A DNA stretch of 64,000 nt from Streptomyces sp. Alt3 (GTDB lineage: Bacteria; Actinomycetota; Actinomycetes; Streptomycetales; Streptomycetaceae), in assembly GCF_030719215.1 (NCBI RefSeq), contig NZ_CP120983.1, positions 5,890,001 through 5,954,000 on the forward strand, read 5' to 3'. Every line of letters starts with the position of its first letter. The first letter of the stretch is position 1. The notes beneath the pieces are model-generated. The model searched no databases, was not told the DNA's origin, and saw only the letters and a list, made by a program, of their open reading frames with translations. Both the position numbers and the translations under genes were made by a program. Positions 60,136 to 64,000 of this stretch are shown here, one piece after another.

Positions 60136-61971
60136 TTATCCAGGTGAGGTGCGCCCGGTGAGAGGCGCCTGCCCCAACGGAACGGGTTTGCACACACCGA
60201 AAGCCGGCGTGCTCCCGGACGCGCCCGTTCCGGACGTGGTGACCCGGCGGGGCTCGTCCACGGGAGCCTCCAGCAGCGCCACGGAACAGGGCGCTCCCTC
60301 CTGCGCGTACGGCAGGTGCAGCACGCCTTCCCGGGTCCAGAAACCGGACCCGGCGGGCCACCCGTCAGGTGCCGCGAACTGGTGCAGCCGGCGGCCCGTC
60401 GGACGCCACAGCCCCACCCAGCTGCCCGCGGCCCCGTCGATCCTCAGGGCCACCGCACAGCTCTCCGGCATCAGCATCTGGCCGGGCTGCACGGCGAACG
60501 GCGTCAAGGTCGCGTCCGCCGCGCGCAGGCACTCCGGGAACCGCACCGGCAGGCAGCTGCCGAGCACCCCCCAGCCGAGCCGGTCGTGGCCGGGAGCGTC
60601 CGACCTGACCAGCAGCAGGCCGCTGTCGGCGTCCGCCATCAGCAGCCGGTCGTTGCTCTCCGGCGCGATCTGCAGGAGGGGGGTCACCTCCCCGCCGCGT
60701 TCCAGGTCGAGAACGACCGCCTTCACGGGCCCGCCGCCGGGCATCTGCCGGTCCACGGCGAGCAGCCGGCCCTCCCGGTCCAGCCAGACACCGCCGGAAC
60801 ATCGGCCCGGGACGTCCGCCACGTGCTCGGGGCCGAACCCGCCGCCGGCCACCAGCCATACGGCGGTGGAGCGTTCACCGGGGAGCAGGGCGAGGACGCT
60901 CGCGCCGTCCGGTGACGGGGGGAGCAGCGCGAGGTCCGCGCAGTCGAGGGCGCCCAGCAGGAGTTCACCCGTGCCGGGTCCGGTCGGATAGAGCAGTGAG
61001 AACGTGTGCCGGTCGCCGCCCACCCGTCGCCGGATCAGGACCCGCCCGTCCGATAGAGGCACCACGTCGGCCTCGGGCTCCTCCGGCTGGTCGAGGGGGA
61101 GGGGCACGGAGTAGGGCTCGGGGCCGTCCAGCGTCCAGCGCTCGGCGAACCAGGCGGGTCCGCCCGCCGTCCCGGCCGTCGCGAGCCGCGCCGCGTACGC
61201 GTGGTCGGCGGACAGTGCGAGGGGCTGCGGCGCCGGGAGGCGCGACTGGCTCGGGGGGAGGGGCGCCGCGCCGGTGCCGACGGGAGGCGCGGTCCGCGCG
61301 GGAGGTGCGGGGGGCAGGGGGGAGCCGGTCCGCACGAGCGGTACGGAGGCCGCGGGCGCCGGGGCCTGCGGCGCCGGTCCGGCCACGGCTGCGAGGAACG
61401 GCGGCATCGGCGGAACCGGCGGTGCGGAGGGCACGCCGGCAGGGAGGGGCGGCGCGGGGGCGACGGTCCTCACGGGCTCGCCCGCCGTGCCGGCCTCGCG
61501 CGGAACTCCGGACGGGGCCCGGCGCCCGAGGCTTCCGAGGCCGATGCCTCCGACGCCCAGGCTCCCCGGACCGAGCCGCCCGGGGTCGGCACTGCCGGGG
61601 CCGATGGCGACGACGGGGACGACGCCGGTGCCGGCGTGGGGCGCCCCCGCGCCACGCAGGCCCGTGTCCGGATCATGCGTTCCCGCAGCGGCCGGACCCC
61701 CCGTCCCCGCCGCCGGACCGGCGCCCGGACCCGCCGTCCTCGCGACGGCCGGACCGGCGGTCAGGCCCGGCATCGCCGCCGTGGCCGGATCGGTGTCCCG
61801 GTCCGTCGCACCCGTTCTGACCGGGTCCGCGCCCTCGTCCGCAGCGCCCGCCACGCGGGGTTTCACCGGCTCCGCCGGTCCGTCCGGATCAGCGGGTTCG
61901 GGCGCGGGCTCTGCCGTCGCGGCAGCCCCTGCGACTCCGGCGGTCTTGTCCTCGATGGCACAGGCAGTCAT
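60136..61971 (-). CDS. Pro/Ala-rich protein with C-terminal beta-propeller-like region
   Basis: 611 residues. The first 270 or so are low-complexity Ala, Pro, Gly and Thr with few hydrophobic runs. From about 280 the sequence has regular short strands: WTLDGPEPYSVPLPLDQPEEPE, VVPLSDGRVLIRRRVGGDRHTFSLLYPTG, LLPPSPDGASVLALLPGE, GGVWLDREGRLLAVDRQ and LLMADADSGLLLVRSD, which look like TolB/WD-type propeller blades. There is no signal peptide. I recall unnamed Streptomyces homologues; role unknown. GAGGTGACC precedes ATG 61971. Confidence 0.7.
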   Translation of the reverse strand: MTACAIEDKTAGVAGAAATAEPAPEPADPDGPAEPVKPRVAGAADEGADPVRTGATDRDTDPATAAMPGLTAGPAVARTAGPGAGPAAGTGGPAAAGTHDPDTGLRGAGAPHAGTGVVPVVAIGPGSADPGRLGPGSLGVGGIGLGSLGRRAPSGVPREAGTAGEPVRTVAPAPPLPAGVPSAPPVPPMPPFLAAVAGPAPQAPAPAASVPLVRTGSPLPPAPPARTAPPVGTGAAPLPPSQSRLPAPQPLALSADHAYAARLATAGTAGGPAWFAERWTLDGPEPYSVPLPLDQPEEPEADVVPLSDGRVLIRRRVGGDRHTFSLLYPTGPGTGELLLGALDCADLALLPPSPDGASVLALLPGERSTAVWLVAGGGFGPEHVADVPGRCSGGVWLDREGRLLAVDRQMPGGGPVKAVVLDLERGGEVTPLLQIAPESNDRLLMADADSGLLLVRSDAPGHDRLGWGVLGSCLPVRFPECLRAADATLTPFAVQPGQMLMPESCAVALRIDGAAGSWVGLWRPTGRRLHQFAAPDGWPAGSGFWTREGVLHLPYAQEGAPCSVALLEAPVDEPRRVTTSGTGASGSTPAFGVCKPVPLGQAPLTGRTSPG

Positions 61972-62115
61972 GGTCCGGTCACCTCCGGCAACAGAAGCTA
62001 GGTTTCGGACTACCCACCGGACAACATCAGCCACCCCTCTTCACACATAAGGGTGTCGATGTCCGGATTCGCCTGCGGAGGTGGGGGTGCCTGTGCTGTC
62101 CCGTCTGTGCACATC

Positions 62116-62134
62116 TAAGGTGAGGCTTTCCTAA
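62116..62134. promoter_or_regulatory. Iron box upstream of the siderophore-binding gene
   Basis: TAAGGTGAGGCTTTCCTAA matches the actinobacterial DmdR/IdeR iron box (TTAGGTTAGGCTAACCTAA) at about 14 of 19 positions and lies 36 bases before the ATG of the lipoprotein gene. It should repress transcription when Fe(II) is high. Confidence 0.85.
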
Positions 62135-62169
62135 GAATTTCCTGTGTCTTCCCCGAACCGGAGCAGAAC

Positions 62170-63207
62170 ATGTCCTTCAGACGCCGCGGCACCGCCGCGA
62201 TCGGTCTCGCGGTCGCGGCCGCACTCTCCCTCTCGGCGTGCGGGGGCGACGACACGGCGGGCGGTCCGGCCGGCGACACCGGCGGCGACAAGAGGGCGGC
62301 CGTCGCCACGGGCGGCAAGGACTTCGCCGACGCGGCGAAGAAGACGGCGGAGTACGGGACCGACGCCGAGGCCGGCGAGTTCCCCCGTACGGTCACCCAC
62401 GCCATGGGCAGCACCTCGATCCAGGCCGCGCCCGAGCGCGTGGTCGTGCTCGACGTCGGCGAGTTCGACAACGTCGTCTCGCTCGGCGTGAAGCCCGTCG
62501 GCTACGCGCCCTCCGAGGGCGACGAGGCCATTCCGTCGTACCTGAAGAAGGACGCGGGGAACCCGGTGAGCGTCGGGACGATCAACAGCCTCAACCTGGA
62601 GGCGATCGCCGGCCTGAAGCCGGACCTGATCCTCGGCAGCCAGCTGCGCGCCGCGGACACGTACGACGAGCTCTCGAAGATCGCGCCGACCGTGTTCTCC
62701 ATCCGCCCGGGCTTCACCTGGAAGGAGAACTACCTCCTGAACGCCGCCGCGCTCGACAGGACCGCGAAGGCGAAGTCCGAACTCGCCGCCTACGAGGCGA
62801 ACGCGAAGAAGCTCGGCGAGGAGATCGGTCCCGACAAGCCGACCATCTCCATGGTCCGCTACCTGCCGGACAAGATCCGTCTCTACGCCAAGGCGTCCTT
62901 CATCGGCACGATCCTCCAGGACGTGGGCCTGCCGCGGCCCGAGAACCAGCAGATCGACGATCTCGCCGCTGAGATCAGCCCCGAGAACATCGACCAGGCG
63001 GACGCCGACTGGATCTTCACCGGTGTCTACGGCGACGCGAAGGCCACCAAGCGTGACACCGCACGCGCCAACCCGCTGTGGAAGAACCTCGCCGCGGTGA
63101 AGGCCGGACAGGCCAAGGACGTCTCCGACGAGACCTGGTACCTCGGTCTCGGAGTCACCTCCGCGAACCTGGTCCTCGACGACCTCCGCGCCGACCTCGT
63201 CAAGTAA
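62170..63207 (+). CDS. Iron-siderophore ABC transporter substrate-binding lipoprotein
   Basis: 345 residues. Lipobox LSAC (Cys24) after the signal helix; then an FecB/FhuD-type helical-backbone binding fold: RTVTHAMGSTSIQAAPERVVVLDVGEFDNVVSLGVKPVGYAP, LNLEAIAGLKPDLILGSQLRAADTYDELSKIAPTVF, and QADADWIFTGVYGD with Trp-rich end DETWYLGLGVTSANLVLDDL. It captures a ferric hydroxamate or catecholate-type siderophore outside the membrane. No permease or ATPase genes lie within the window on the right, so they are encoded elsewhere or beyond its edge. The iron box upstream supports the role. Confidence 0.92.
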   Translation: MSFRRRGTAAIGLAVAAALSLSACGGDDTAGGPAGDTGGDKRAAVATGGKDFADAAKKTAEYGTDAEAGEFPRTVTHAMGSTSIQAAPERVVVLDVGEFDNVVSLGVKPVGYAPSEGDEAIPSYLKKDAGNPVSVGTINSLNLEAIAGLKPDLILGSQLRAADTYDELSKIAPTVFSIRPGFTWKENYLLNAAALDRTAKAKSELAAYEANAKKLGEEIGPDKPTISMVRYLPDKIRLYAKASFIGTILQDVGLPRPENQQIDDLAAEISPENIDQADADWIFTGVYGDAKATKRDTARANPLWKNLAAVKAGQAKDVSDETWYLGLGVTSANLVLDDLRADLVK

Positions 63208-63291
63208 CGATTCGCACCGGCCGCGGGTCCCACCGAACGGGCCCCGGCGGCCAGGGGCGGCTGGGCACGGGGGACAGGTAGCCTTTCCTCC

Positions 63292-64000
63292 GTGCCCCGT
63301 CTGTCTGAAGTCATCGCCGAGCTCGACGCCCTCTGGCCTCCCGAGCGGGCCGAGGGATGGGACGCCGTCGGCACGGTCTGCGGCGATCCCGGAGCGGAGA
63401 TCGACCGGGTCCTCTTCGCCGTCGACCCCGTACAGCAGATCGCCGACGAGGCCCGTACCCTCGGCGCCCAGCTGATCGTCACCCACCACCCGCTCTATCT
63501 GCGCGGCACGACGACGGTCGCGGCCACCACCTTCAAGGGCCGGGTCGTGCACGGGCTGATCAAGCACGACATCGCCCTGCACGTCGCCCACACCAACGCC
63601 GACACCGCGGACCCCGGGGTCTCCGACGCCCTCGCCGCCGCCCTCGACCTGCGGGTCACCGGCCCCCTCGTGCCCGACCCCGCCGATGCCACGGGCCGCC
63701 GCGGGCTCGGCCGGGTCTGCGAGCTCGACCACCCCGAGACCCTCCGCGACTTCGCCGCCCGCGCCGCCGCCCGGCTCCCCGCCACCGCGCAGGGCATCCG
63801 GCTGGCCGGTGACCCGGACGCCCTCGTGCGCCGGGTCGCGGTGAGCGGCGGCTCCGGCGACAGCCTCTTCGACGACGTACGCGCCGCCGGTGTGGACGCC
63901 TTCCTCACCGCCGACCTGCGCCACCACCCGGCCTCCGAGGCCGTCCAGCACTCGCCGCTCTGCCTCGTCGATGCCGCACACTGGGCCACCGAATGGCCCT
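63292..64000 (+). CDS. Nif3-like dinuclear metal centre protein (partial)
   Basis: The first 236 residues of a Nif3/YbgI-family protein, cut by the right edge. It opens MPRLSEVIAELDALWPPERAEGWDAVG and has the metal-ligand motifs LIVTHHPLYLRG (His65, His66) and VAHTNADTADPGVSDALA, then VAVSGGSGDSLFDDVRAAGVDAFLTADLRHH. The protein usually forms a hexamer with a two-metal site and its function is not well defined. The GTG at 63292 begins the family motif directly. Streptomyces often places it before a DUF164 zinc-ribbon gene, not visible here. Confidence 0.92.
   Translation, partial: MPRLSEVIAELDALWPPERAEGWDAVGTVCGDPGAEIDRVLFAVDPVQQIADEARTLGAQLIVTHHPLYLRGTTTVAATTFKGRVVHGLIKHDIALHVAHTNADTADPGVSDALAAALDLRVTGPLVPDPADATGRRGLGRVCELDHPETLRDFAARAAARLPATAQGIRLAGDPDALVRRVAVSGGSGDSLFDDVRAAGVDAFLTADLRHHPASEAVQHSPLCLVDAAHWATEWP

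Noticed and set aside
63208..63291. An imperfect GC-rich inverted repeat after the siderophore-binding gene as a terminator
   Set aside because: Stem matches are broken and no longer than expected by chance in such GC-rich sequence.

Overview
This 64 kb window is chromosomal DNA from a high-GC actinomycete, almost certainly a Streptomyces. Genes have strong G/C preference at third codon positions, GTG starts and 4-base stop/start overlaps are common, and families such as DUF6194, DUF2277, DUF5336, the GT87/PAP2 fusion and DesK/DesR-like two-component pairs are typical of that genus. I see no rRNA, tRNA, insertion sequence, integrase, phage gene or CRISPR array. Coding density is high. The only stretch over 300 bases without an obvious gene, 59671-60135, probably holds a 58-codon gene with its own terminator.

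Region by region. 1-6571: a truncated membrane protein, a double-headed MerR regulator facing a DUF6194 gene, a flavoprotein followed by a broken MOSC gene, small hypothetical genes, a DUF7144-type membrane protein, a DUF1254/DUF1214 protein, DUF2277 and a DedA protein. 6648-18752: DoxX, a PhoD-like phosphatase, a secreted HNH nuclease, an orphan FetB-type permease, a HAD phosphatase, a zinc-ribbon/peptidoglycan-binding protein, a DHA2 exporter carrying a C-terminal winged-helix domain, a GNAT acetyltransferase, a serpin and a GT87/PAP2 fusion. 18922-24568: a quinate/shikimate catabolic cluster resembling corynebacterial qsu genes (MHS transporter, TetR regulator, 3-dehydroquinate dehydratase, quinate/shikimate dehydrogenase, 3-dehydroshikimate dehydratase fused to an HPPD-like half). 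Two copies of one palindrome flank the TetR gene.

24570-30300: a five-gene, translationally coupled operon behind a cobalamin riboswitch. It encodes a membrane-anchored squalene-cyclase-fold protein, a second anchored protein resembling a transcobalamin beta domain, EcfT, a fused double EcfA ATPase and an EcfS component. I infer a B12 uptake system with a two-part surface receptor. 30447-35498: a lipoprotein, a secreted polyhydroxybutyrate depolymerase, 3-hydroxybutyrate dehydrogenase and a GAF/PucR regulator. 35520-40477: a hydrolase and Liv-type ABC genes whose livG has lost its N-terminus, below a KstR-like regulator with an exact KstR box upstream. 40711-43878: a glycosyltransferase, methyltransferase and alpha/alpha-barrel trio.

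44105-47149: cell-envelope genes (small membrane protein, DUF5336, lipoprotein amidase, methyltransferase). 47286-52708: a catabolic cluster of M20 hydrolase, NCS1 permease and DUF1177 protein, opposite an IclR regulator and PepE. 52674-55963: two divergent MFS drug exporters. 56044-59670: a DesR/DesK-like two-component system coupled to an ABC-2 exporter whose ATPase gene is frameshifted. 59849-61971: a small unknown protein and a Pro/Ala-rich beta-propeller-like protein. 62170-64000: an iron-siderophore-binding lipoprotein behind an iron box, then the start of a Nif3-like gene.
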